DNA from: Notospermus geniculatus
Lineage: Eukaryota; Nemertea; Pilidiophora; Heteronemertea; Lineidae
NCBI GenBank assembly: GCA_002633025.1
Contig: NMRB01000013.1
Span: 312,420-376,419 of the forward strand
DNA: 64,000 nt
Direction of reading: 5' to 3'
This document shows, in pieces, positions 45,282 through 57,700 of the stretch (position 1 is the first letter of the stretch; each line of letters opens with the position of its first letter). The position numbers and the translations under genes were made by a program. The notes under the pieces are model-generated. The model was not told the DNA's origin, did no database searches, and saw nothing but the letters and a program-made list of their open reading frames with translations.

Positions 45282-45777
45282 ATGGATATAAGTACAAGAT
45301 TTGTATTAACAGGTAAGTAAATTTTTTTTGGGGGGGGACAACAAAAAGTAGAATAACTACTCTTTCTACAAAAGACAAGAAAAAAAATGAAAAATAATGC
45401 TACACACAAGGACGATGAAAGATATACACGTAAGTGACCTTTGTCGATATGTTGACTGAAAAAAGGGTGTCGTGAGCTGGATCAATTCATCCCTGACTCT
45501 ATGGGTAGCAATATCCAAACAGAAAGAAAGACTTTTTCACAGAGCATCTTAAACGACGCATCTACTTTTTCAGTTCTTGTCTGTCTTGTGGTTTGTGCAA
45601 CACAAAGCAATGAGAGCGAACCAATAGCTGACAAGACAACAACATCAACAACAACATCAACGACAACAACAATAACAACAACATCATCAACAACAGCAAC
45701 AACACAGACGCCCACCAGCTTAGCAGGAAAACAAGTTAACTCGGCGACTGCTGACTCGGGAGGTAAAACCACCACCA
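45282..45777 (+). CDS. Signal-peptide exon and first Thr-rich exon of the mucin-mesothelin-like gene
   Basis: The start ATG at 45282 opens an 11-codon exon ending in phase 1 at a GTAAGT donor (45313). The acceptor CTACTTTTTCAG ends at 45573, and exon 2 completes a Val codon to give a textbook signal peptide, cut after ...VCATQS or nearby. Exon 2 then runs into a TTTSTTTSTTTTITTTSSTT-type mucin stretch and ends at GTGAGT (45778). A longer open frame starting at ATG 45501 reads through the intron and is less likely to be the real start. Confidence 0.8.
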
Positions 45778-48700
45778 GTGAGTACATGCACAATATACAC
45801 TGAATAAACGAACTTTGTATCTGATTTCCAGTCCATGTAACATTTGGTCCAACATTAGCATCAACGATGACCGTCATGACACACCAGTCTGTTGTCGTCC
45901 GCTTCTAATCTTTTTTCGAAGATAGCATTCCTGACCAGCTTTTCGCGTTCCGTCACTGACCGCAACAGCGGCAAAAACCTGAGCCAAAGCCACTGATATA
46001 ATATACTTATGATCAAAAAGAGATAACAGAGCCTCTCTTATCTATTTTTGATCAAAAATAGATAAGAGAGCCTCTCTTATCTATTTTTGTTATGATGCAG
46101 CACTGGTTTTTAGCTTGGAGGAATTGTCAGTATAATTCCTCTAAGTTTTTAGTGAGGCACAAATAATTATTCTTTTGGGAGTGCCATACCGCAAGAACTC
46201 CAAATGGCAGACACATTTTCCATCCCCAGTGCTATGCGAGCATTGGAAATGGGTACCCTTCCCGCTCAAGAATTTTTTGATCGGGTTTAGGACATACGCA
46301 TTCATTTTATCGTTCGTCGTCGTAAATTTTTAAAAAAAATTTTTACTCTTCGAAAACATTTTTTTGCCAGAATTATGCCCGCACATTTTCATTTATATAT
46401 ACCATCGCTATCAATGTCAATCAGAAGTTTTCCATGTTAGAAACCATTTCTTTCAATATTTCCTTCTAACATTTGAAGTCGAGAGTGAGGATAAAAGCAA
46501 CAACGCCACATCAAGGAATAACACCAGGTGGAATGAGACGGAAAATTATGATAATGAGAATCGTACTAAAGGTAACGCTCCCTCTTTAATTTTCGATTCC
46601 GATCTCCACACGACAGAAAAACATGAACTTCCAACTCGGTGGGAAAAGTTCTCCGGACCCTTCAGTTGTACGGTTCATTTTTCTTCTGCCGTGGAAGATC
46701 GTGCAAGAACATCGAGAAGGAGCGTTTTAACTACTTCACTGGAAAACTGCTGCGTCAAAATGACGAACTTAGGTTCGTTTTCCATTTATCACCAAACTGA
46801 GTATCTAATTCGTCGAAATGACAGTCCACGGTTCGTCATTTGGATGAACCTTGTTAGAGATTGTTTGAGATGCAACAAGGGTTCGTCAAAATGACGAACC
46901 GTGGATTTGTCATTTCGACGAATTAGATACTCAAGTTTGGTGATAAATGGAAAACGAACCTAAGTTCGTCATTTTGACGAAGCAGAGTTTTTCAGTGGTG
47001 TTCCTCGTTGGAAACCATTTCTTTCAATATTTCCTTCTAACATTTGAAGTCGAGAGTGAGGATAAAAGCAACAACGCCACATCAAGGAATAACACCAGGT
47101 GGAATAAGAGGGGAAATTCTGATAATGAGAATCGTACTAAAGGTAACGCTCCCTCTTTAATTTTCGATTCCGATCTCCACACGACAGAAAAACATGAACT
47201 TCCAACTCGGTGGGAAAAGTTCTCCTGACCCTTCAGTTGTACGGTTCATTTTTCTTTTGCCGTTTGAGATCGTGCAAGAACATCGAGAAGGGGCGTTTTA
47301 ACTTACTTCACTGGAAAACTGCTTCGTCAAAATGACGAACTTAGGTTCGTTTTCCATTTATCACCACACTGAGTATCTAGTCGAAATGACAGTCCGCGGT
47401 TCGTCATTTGGACGAACCTTGTTAGAGATTGTTTGAGATGCAACAAGGGTTCGTGGATTTGTCATTTCGACGTATTAGATACTCGGTTTGGTGATAAATG
47501 GAAAACGAACTTAAGTTCGTCATTTTGACGAAGCAGAGTTTTTCAGTGGTGTTCCTCGTTGGGTTTGGAAAGGTTCAACCGCATAAAGGGATTAGGGGAA
47601 CATGGGGCAAAATGGGGCCACGGGGCAAAACGGGGTGTGGCGAAATCTCTGCCACTATAGTGCTGGCATCTATTTTACATACCACGTTTTAACTTACTTC
47701 ACTGAAAAACTGCTTCGTCAAAATGACGAACTTAGGTTCGTTTTCCATTTATCACCACACTGAGTATCTAGTCGAAATGACAGTCCGCGGTTCGTCATTT
47801 GGACGAACCTTGTTAGAGATTGTTTGAGATACAACAAAGGTTCGTGGATTTGTCATTTCGACGAATTAGATACTCGGTTTGGTAATAAATGGAAAACGAA
47901 CCTAAGTTCGTCATTTTGACGAAGCAGAGTTTTTCAGTGGTGTTCCTCGTTGGGTTTGGAAAGGTTCAACCGCATAAAGGGATTATAGTTGAATGAAGAT
48001 CACTCGTAAGACTAGACAAGTCTTTGATACGTGTTCCCTGACGTTTCGATTGCACATGAATGACCAAAGAATTCTTCCATCTTTCACTTTGGCCATTAAC
48101 ATGTAGCAATGTGTTTATTTCTTTATTTCTTTTTTTTTTGATTTTTTTAAATTTTCAAGAGACAAACTTGTCACGTGGTGTTGCCATGGGGAGGTGCTCT
48201 GTAATTATGTTGGTCAAAGCGTGTTGGGGGGGGGGGGCGTTACTACTTGTGGTAGGTATAATGTATTGTCATCGTTACACGAAAAAAAACTATTCGAGGT
48301 ATACGTTACTGGAACGACGCATTACTCAGGTGTGGGCTATTTGGACCTCTGAAACACACATCACCCCTGCATGCCTGAAGTCCCTGTGAACATTTATACC
48401 ATCGCTATCAATGTCAATCAGAAGTTTTCCATGTTAGAAACCATTTCTTTCAATATTTCCTTCTAACATTTGAAGTCGAGAGTGAGGATAAAAGCAACAA
48501 CGCCACATCAAGGAATAACACCAGGTGGAATCAGACGGAAAATTATGATAATGAGAATCGTACTAAAGGTAACGCTCCCTCTTTAATTTTCGATTCCGAT
48601 CTCCACACGACAGAAAAACATGAACTTCCAACTCGGTGGGAAAAGTTCTCCGGACCCTTCAGTTGTACGGTTCATTTTTCTTCTGCCGTGGGAGATCGTG

Positions 48701-51700
48701 CAAGAACATCGAGAAGGAGCGTTTTAACTACTTCACTGAAAAACTGCTTCGTCAAAATGACGAACTTAGGTTCGTTTTCCATTTATCACCAAACTGAGTA
48801 TCTAGTCGAAATGACAGTCCACGGTTCGTCATTTGGACCAACCTTGTTAGAGATTGTTTGAGATCAACAAAGGTTCGTGGATTTGTCATTTCGACGAATT
48901 AGATACTCGGTTTGGTGATAAATGGAAAACGAACCTAAGTTCGTCATTTTGACGAAGCAGAGTTTTTCAGTGGTGTTCCTCGTTGGGTTTGGAAAGGTTC
49001 AACCGCATAAAGGGATTATAGTTGAATGGAGAGCACTCATGAGACTAGACAAGTCTTTGATACGTGTTCCCTGACGTTTCGATTGCACATGAATGACCAA
49101 AGAATTCTTCCATCTTTCTCTTTGGCCATTAACATGTAGCAAAATTGAATGTGTTTATTTCTTTTTTTGATTTTTAAAACTTTTCAAGAGACAAACTTGT
49201 CACGTGGTGNGGGGGGCCGTTACTAGTGTTGTAGGTATAATGTATTGTCATTGTTACTCGAAAATTTTTTTTCGAGGTAGACGTTACTGGAACGACGCAT
49301 TACTCTCAGGTGTGCTATTTGGACCTCTGAAACACACATCACCCCTGCATGCCTCAAGCCCCTGTGAAGAGTGACCAACCCTACCGACCGATCTCCGAGG
49401 ATCAAAACCATCTCATTTTCAGAAATAATGCACTCTATAAACGGGCGTTACCTCGGGGACACGAGACGACTGAAAAAAACGTCCACAGGGTACATGTAAA
49501 CATGATTACAAATGATTCCATATCACGCATGCAAATCCAGAGGGACGAAAAACCAGGGCTGAATATAATGGTTCGCCATGGCAAACCACGTGACCAATAC
49601 TCGTTCGTTTACATAGTCATCAACTGTCATCGTTTTCTCGATTTGAGATAAAAAAATAATGACAAATGCAGCGCTATAGGACGACCCGAGGCCGTGTTTT
49701 GGGAATCGGAGTGGACTGACCTACAGAAGAATGGGACTTGACGTTGGTTTTACGATAAAGATACTGAAATAGGGGTCAATGTTTGCAGATTATGGTTCAA
49801 ACTGCACACGAGGAAATGAAACTTCACTGGAAGATAGCCAATGTGACCCGAATGCTACGTCATGGAATGAAACATCAGTGGGCAAAACAACTGGTGAGAA
49901 AATTTGTATTAAAATAGTCTGTGAGGGAGATTAAAGACTATTGTAACTAACTTAGAATACTTACTCCGTATTTTAATACAAATTTTTGTCCAAAAAAGCA
50001 AAAGCGAATTTCACCTTCATTGTTTACATTCAATTCACTTTTGCAATACCAAGAAAGAATATTTCTTGGTATCAGTAAACTCATTCTCAGCAATCGTGGC
50101 ATTGTTAGCTGAAATATCTAAATTGTTAATCGTATTGTTGCTTTGTTAAAGATAATGTATCATGACTTCATTGTTTACATTCAATGTTTGTAAACATGGA
50201 TGTTTACATTACGTTATTTTGGACTTTTGGGACATGCCAACCTAACAATACTTTCGGTATCAATAGAATTTCTAGAGGGGCATGCCACCAACAATTACTC
50301 GTAAGACAAAGAACGACTGGACACCAACAAAAAAAATGAAAATAAACAATAATTTTCGTGGCCCGCGAAAATACCCGTGATACAGTATCTTTAAGAGTGG
50401 AAGAATCAAAGTGAAATTTTCAATTCATGGGGTCGAACCATGAGGTCAAAGTTATACAGAATGGGCGTGGCTTGAATATCCAGAACCGGTCTTAAATCGA
50501 TGAAAGTAGAGTATTAACGATTATACATACACCTGTAAAAAAATGAACGCTCGCATTGTTGGCGGAAAAAATTAAATATCACCGACGTGTAGCAAAAAAG
50601 TGTGGCACAAGTCTGTGTTACACCACGGTTTCGCATATTTAGCACAAAGAAAAAGAACTCTATCCTTCTCCATTAACATATCAATAATTCAAATTCGTAA
50701 CATTCAAACAGACGCGGGTACAGGGGCCACAGAACGCACACGACAGACAGAAAAAGCGACATCGAAAAATGGCGCACAATCATCAACAAGAGAAGAAAAT
50801 AAACAGTCATCAACAACAGGGGCCGAAAAAACACAGAGTCAACAATCATCCACAACAGGGACCGAAAAAACACAGAATTCACAATCGTCAACAACAGCGA
50901 GCGAAAAAACACAGAATTCACAATCATCATCGACAGGGACCGAAAAAACACAGAACCAACAATCATCCACAACAAGGACCGAAAAAACACAATCATCATC
51001 AAAAGGGACCGAAAAAACACACTCATCAACAACAGGGGCTGAAAACACACAGAACCCACACTCATCAACAACAGGGACCGAAAAAACACAATCATCATCA
51101 ACAGGGACCGAAAAAACTCAATCATCATCAAAAGGGACCGAAAAAACCCAATCATCAACAACAGAGACTGAAAACACACAGAACCCACAATCATCAACAA
51201 CAGGGACCGAAAAAACACAATCATCATCAACAGGGACAGGAAAAACACAATCATCAACAACAGGGACCGGAAAAACACAATCATCATCAACAGGGACCGA
51301 AAAAACACAATCATCAACAACAGGGACCGAAAAAACACAGAACTCAAAATCATCAACGACAAGAACAGAAAAAACACAAAACCTACAATCATCAACAACA
51401 ACGAATACAAACAAAGCACAACGCCACACCACTGGTGAGAATTTTAATTGATCAGTCAAATCGCGGTCCTGTACGATGAACATACATGTACATGTCGTCA
51501 GCATTTAGTATGCAACTTTTCAGGTTGGAACGAATGTAAAAAATACATGCCGAACGGCAAAAATGGTTCGCTGGTGTTAGGCCTAGGGGGAAAGCTGGAC
51601 TGATTAATTCCCTTTGAGGTGGATGAAAGTGTGGGTGGTATGCACTATGGATATACCATGGAGGTAATACTACCTCCATGGATATACAAAGCATCGCACT

Positions 51701-54700
51701 GCTTTGTGTCCTGGCCCCAGACAGAGGATGTTAGCCTGGTTCACTGGCCTACTCCAGATGGCATTGTGAATATCAGTCAGCGCCACCATCGATGGCCAGC
51801 GGAACAAGGGCCCAAATCCATAAAACCTTTCTAGGCTTAGTTGCCTGCTAAAGTGCCCAGTTTGTACAGGCCGATGTACACAACTAGCAACCAACTAAGC
51901 TAGCAAGGTTTTATGGATTTGGGCCCTGATTTGCATAAAAGCGACAAGCTACATTATTTAAATGTTGACCTAGTTTAATATAATACACTATACACACTAC
52001 GGTCGATGTACACCGTATACCCAGTGCTCGCGAGTGTACACACCGATCAGGACTCGCTGCTGGACAAGACTGTTCGAATCTACGTATTTGAATGATCTAG
52101 TTATAAATTAGACATGGAAACTGTTGCTAAACATAAAAGAATGAGTTGAAGTATGGTACCTTACCTGACGAAGGGTTAGTAATGGTTTCACAGCGCGTCG
52201 AAGTTGTCAAGTGATGAAAACAATGGCGGCCATTTTTTACTGAAGCATACTGTGCCGCTGAGATCATGTGATTCAATAAGACCAATCAGAAGGCATCTTC
52301 AAAAATAATTAACCTCGAAGATTTCTCAAAAAAATCATACAAAAAACTCGAAGCCGGTGAAATAATTCAAATTTCTTTATTTGGGACACCTCTGGGGCCA
52401 AATGCATCAATAATCAATAGATTCCGTGAGAGGAAAAGGGCGAAAAATCCCTCACAAAATTGAACAATGCTAAAAGTGTGATGACTTAGTGGTGAGAATG
52501 CCTGAAGGCCAGCTCACCAATAACCACAAACGATCCAGAATGTACCTTTGCATAATACGACATAAATTGTGTGATTATTTGCATACTGTCCGACCATACA
52601 CATTATCAATTCATAATTACATGACCAAGATAATGACGTAGATGTCATGATACGTTTATATGATTGTATATACAGATTCCGATTCAAACGCACATGTAAC
52701 AGACCAAACTCGTCCATCGGTATCGGTGAAAGGGACTTCAGCAGGTGACTCTACCACTCCGTCACCCGCAACAGGAAAAGACAAGCCGTCGAGTCAGGCA
52801 ACTGGTGAGGAGATACATGTATTTGCGTTCGGGACAAGGGGGAGGGGCAAGTTATTGAATGCAGCCTTACAGACCTCGATGACTGAGTCGACCTATCCAC
52901 TGCCAGCTGTATAGTCTCCGCCATTTTGGCCTACTGACCCATAACCTAAGAAAATGTGGCTCTAAATCTTTCGTTAAATCGACATCCAGTTTCTACACTG
53001 TAGATAATGGTGGTGACAAAATAACTTTTTGTTCATGCATTTACACGTCGACATGAAATTAACGCAAACGTCCCCTGTTCATTCCACAGTTTTTCCATCA
53101 TCCACACCTACTCAAACTGTAATTTTTTGTGGTTTGATAAAAAAGACCCCGCTTTCCTGGTTTATTATTTAATAATGGCACACAACAGCCTATACCACAG
53201 GACAAAATAAATTTCTTTTCAATCACATCCATGCAGACGCTGGCTCAAAAGGCACGACTCGCAGTAAACCGACCGTAAAAGGGACAAAAGAAAACACTGG
53301 CTTCACAACACCATCAGCAACTAGTGAAACATCGTCCACAACTGAAACTGGTGAGGAGCTTCATCTGCCGCCTGTATGATCGAATAGTTGCGTCCGTCAC
53401 CATTTCCGAAGTTAATATTCTGGTCCTTGATGAGCGTCGTTAAGTACATGTACATTAAGAGAGGCAGATATAAACTATTTCATGTCCCGATGGTACTCTT
53501 TCGTGCTCCCCAGCATTTATTCTTTAGCCTCGGCCTGCTATAACTTGTATTTTCCCAAAGAGGATGGCCACATTTACAGAAAAGCGACGCATTTAATGCT
53601 TAACATTTTTGTCGAGGAGTACAAGTATTGGATATCATCAAAAATAGATCTATTTTTGATATCATCTACTCATGACATTATTTTCACAACATGGCAGATA
53701 AAGGCTTAACGAGCACAGATCGCGCAAAACGCCCAGAGAAAAGCACTACTGCGACAAAGGATGACGCTCGTGTCACCATCACACCATCACGGGGCGGCAA
53801 AACACCACGCACTAAAACTGGTGAGGATACACACGCTTGATGGAAACTGTCGAGTTTCCAATGTTAAACAAAAATAGATAAGCGAGCTTATCTATTTTTG
53901 ATTTAAGTCATTTTGATACATGTATGTCCACACAAAAGCAACTTGAGTCCGTCAATTCCGAAAAATGCCACAAAAGCCAGTGTAAACATACAGAGAACCT
54001 AGAATCTGCAACATTTCCTATTTCATCCATTTTGAAAAATATCAGGCGCATTTTTGATAAGTTTCAAAATGGAACTGAAACGTTTCAAGGTAGTTTGAAA
54101 TGTTTCAGACGAAGTACAAGTAAGTTGAATGTTAGAAACAGTTCCATTGGCATTACATGGCAAGTATTTCCTATTATAGGCACGCATTGTTCACTTAGTT
54201 GCTTATGGGCGGTTATTTCCGCAGAATTAGACGTGCCTGTCGTGCGAGTGAAACAGACTAGACGTGAGTGTAGCGTGCGTGAAGCAGAAGTAGACGTGTT
54301 TGGTGTGTGTAGGAAGCAAACATTAGAACTGTGAAAATAATATCAATGACCATGAAAAAATCATATGTCAACGTGAAAAATGTCATATGCGTGAATCAGA
54401 CGTTGGGTGGCGCTTCAGTCGATGAATTCGTTTGTAAACACACAGCAGTGAGGAAAATATCAATGGCAATGAAAAAATCATAGGCCAACGTGAAAAATTT
54501 CTTATGCGCTGAGAAGACGTTGGGTGGCGCTGCAATCCACTGCATATTTTTCACGTTGACATATGATTTTTTCACGGCCATTGATATTATTTTCACAGTT
54601 CTAATGTTTCCTTTATACACACACCAAACACGTCTACGTCTGCTTCACTCGCACGACAGGCACGTCTAATTCTGCGGAAATAACCGCCCATAGTTGCTCT

Positions 54701-57700
54701 TTAGAATAACCTGCATGCAAAACATTTGGCACGGTTGATGGATGAAGACGGGCAGTTTATCATTGGCAGTTTACCATTGCCTTCTAAAAGTAAGAAGGGC
54801 TTCACGACTCAGTGTGTCGGTCAAGATGATTTACATCTTCAGCTTTCGCTCCGTTACAGTAAGACTCAGAAACACAGCATCCTTCTCTTATCTGACTTGT
54901 TGCAGTCATGACGCCGATTCAGACAGTAACAAAGTGATAGAGACTGTTCGTTTTCTTTCATCTACCGTGCTAAACCGAATACCTTCTTGTCCCAGCCCAA
55001 CCTACTAACATCAGTTGTGTTTCCTTATTTTCTCCTGCTTACTGTGTTAATTTTCATGTCTCAGACCCATCTTCCACGACAGACAGCGGAAACAGAGGCG
55101 ACCAAAATGAGAAAAACAAAGGTAACAATCATTTTATGAGATGGAGGGAAAAAGTTCACGGGCATAAAATGACTCGTACTGCCGTCATTCACATGCGGCA
55201 ATATTTCTTTTGCGAAACTTCCTGTGACCTTGGCGTCTACGATTCCACCGTAAGAGCACGATCCGTGAACACTTTCTCCAATATACATGTCCATGTAATC
55301 AGCTATTACATGTACATGTACGTCCACTTTACATGTACCTTGTCATCCGCTAGCGCAAGGGCAGCGCGGCGAGTGAACGCGTCGGCCGCATGCGTCGAAA
55401 TTTGCACCATGTTTGCAGTATGTTCGAAACAATGCCGAACATCGTTAATTCATCGACTTAAGGTCAAATTCTTAACGCGACTTTTATTTTTATCCATGGT
55501 TTATTCAGGAAAGATCAAAGTTCCAAAGATGGAAAAGACGACACTGAGCAAGGCGCAGCTGAACGAGAAGGCGAAGAAAGACAGGGAAAAACTCGAGAAA
55601 TCTATCGGCCCGAACGCTCGTGCTAGCGCGGTAAATCTCCTTTTGACATTTTTAGAAACTGTACGGTGATTGCACCAAACCTGTTCATATTTTGCTGCTG
55701 AAGTTTTTCTTTATAGACAGCTACTGCTGCGGTTTCCGAAATCAGTCGTCACTCACCAGACATTCACACTATCGCAATCACTCAGCGAACATAACATTTG
55801 TTATATCCAGGAATTGTTGTCTATTCGTAACTGTTGGGCACTTCAAACAGTACTGTTCACTGTAGGGTGACAATACTTGCAATGTACAGCAACAGTTTGG
55901 GACCTTCAACAGTCACGAATAGAGAACAACTCTAAGGCGAACTCGCTTAGATCTTCGGTCATATTCTATCGTTATCCCAGGTCAAGAACAAGCAGAAGAT
56001 TGCTGAAAGGACAAAGAGGCGAGAAGAACAAAAATCAGCAGCCGTAACTTGCAGGAAAGAATCGAGAGCGGAGCCTCTTGCGAAGTATGACTTCATATTG
56101 AGAGATATTGACAACGTGGATACCCAATGCAGTAGTGACATTGACAACAGAGTTGTCCGTGAAGTCTCTCCAGAATCTTTCCAAGATCTCGGTCGTTCTA
56201 CCTACGACATGAAAAGTACCATACCCGAAACTCTCCAAATACCCATATTCAGATCTTGCCATTCATTGGCGTCTCCCTGAAAGAAGGGAAGAAACCGTTC
56301 TTGCCCTCAAGTGTGGCAAGTCAAATGGGGACCCTGTCAAAGCAACTACCTCCAAAACGCCCTGTAATTACAGCGATGATTTTTTCCTGCAGGCTGATGA
56401 ATGTTTTGAGGAACAATCCATGCCTGGGGAAGAAAGACTGCAATGTGCTTTTTGACATCGCAGGCTTGATGACGAGAACAGGACGCCTGCCGAAGGTAAG
56501 CCTTTGGCTGATATTGGAATGCTGCAGTGCAGTGTCTTTGCTCATACGTAGACGTTCAAAAGTCACTGTTAAGAATGGTTGTCAGAGGTATTCCTCTGCC
56601 AAGACAGATACATGTATTTGCCACACTTAGACACGCCTATACTTGCTCTATGATTGGTATCACTTTCGTCTGTTTCAGTCCTCCCAGTATGGGGTGGCAT
56701 ATTTCAAATGTCTGGGAGACAAGAGCAACGCAGAAGCCTTACTGAAGAATGGCAAAGACAAGATGAAATACGTGTTTGGTGAGGCTCCGAAGGGCCAGAT
56801 GATGAAATTTCGTGACTTCGTGGAAAGTGATGTCTTTGCATTCGCTAGCGGTATTACGAAAGATACATTTGCTAAATGGCAGGTTCGTCTTCTGACTGTC
56901 TTTTAATAACCTGTTTCCATTCTGCATCCCAGCTGTTCTTAGCAACATGAAATTTCTCCCGTGGAGCCGTTGTAATCGCTGTTCCTTGAGTGATTCCCTT
57001 GTGAAAATGGGTAAAAAAGGAGTCAATCAATTAATGAAAGCAACACACACTGCGATTTCCCTTCTTCTTGGAATTGGCTCTTTTAACATTGCATGACATT
57101 GTATATCTCCGCAACAAATCTGTCTTTGTAGTGCAACTTCTTAGCAAAATGCCACAAAGAGAAAACAGGCAAGAAACTATCTGCTGATGACATGAAGAAA
57201 CTTCCCGAGTCGTGTACTCCGCAATACTCACTTGACTACTGCGGGGATACTTCGGCCATTGCTGCAGCGCTCCTCGATGACACAGCAGCGGGGAGCGGCA
57301 AGGAAAAAGAACCACCAAGCAAGGGTTTACTCATTGCGGCAGCAGAGGCAGTACGTATTTGTTCGTGATTGTAGCATAGCACAACGCTAAACCTTAGTTG
57401 GACATTAAAAAACCATACTGAGGTGGAGATACATTATTCATCATACATTTTTCGGTGAAATGTTGCCATTGATTACATGTCGTCTCTTGATCGAGTTGAC
57501 CCTTTTTCTGTCATTTTAGACCCTGAAAGGCAATCCAACTCCAGAGGTGGCAAAGAAAATTGCCAACGGACCACTTAGCACACAACTTTCCTGTTCGAAG
57601 CTTGCAACTCTTGATGCAAAGGCAGTCTGTGAAGGCAATACGTTTGAGACAATAGCCAAGGGACAGGTAACATGGCTTCGTTTTATAGTCGACGTATAAA

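Noticed and set aside
45501-45803. 100-codon frame starting MGSNIQTERK
   Set aside because: The upstream 31-nt exon at 45282 with a GTAAGT donor and the acceptor at 45573 gives a proper signal peptide in the same frame; the ATG at 45501 lies in the intron.
50673-51504. Leucine- and valine-rich minus-strand frames and an Asn/His-rich alternative plus frame
   Set aside because: They are by-products of the tandem ACA/TCA repeats in the mucin exon, which has correct splice borders and phase in one frame only.
53924-54334. 136-codon plus frame with several cysteines
   Set aside because: It overlaps the left arm of a 500-bp inverted repeat and has no acceptor in phase with neighbouring exons.
56256-56630. 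Continuous frame running into the exon at 56393
   Set aside because: Only its part after the strong acceptor TTTTTTCCTGCAG resembles the mesothelin-like chain; the upstream part is better explained as intron after the GTATGA donor at 56085.
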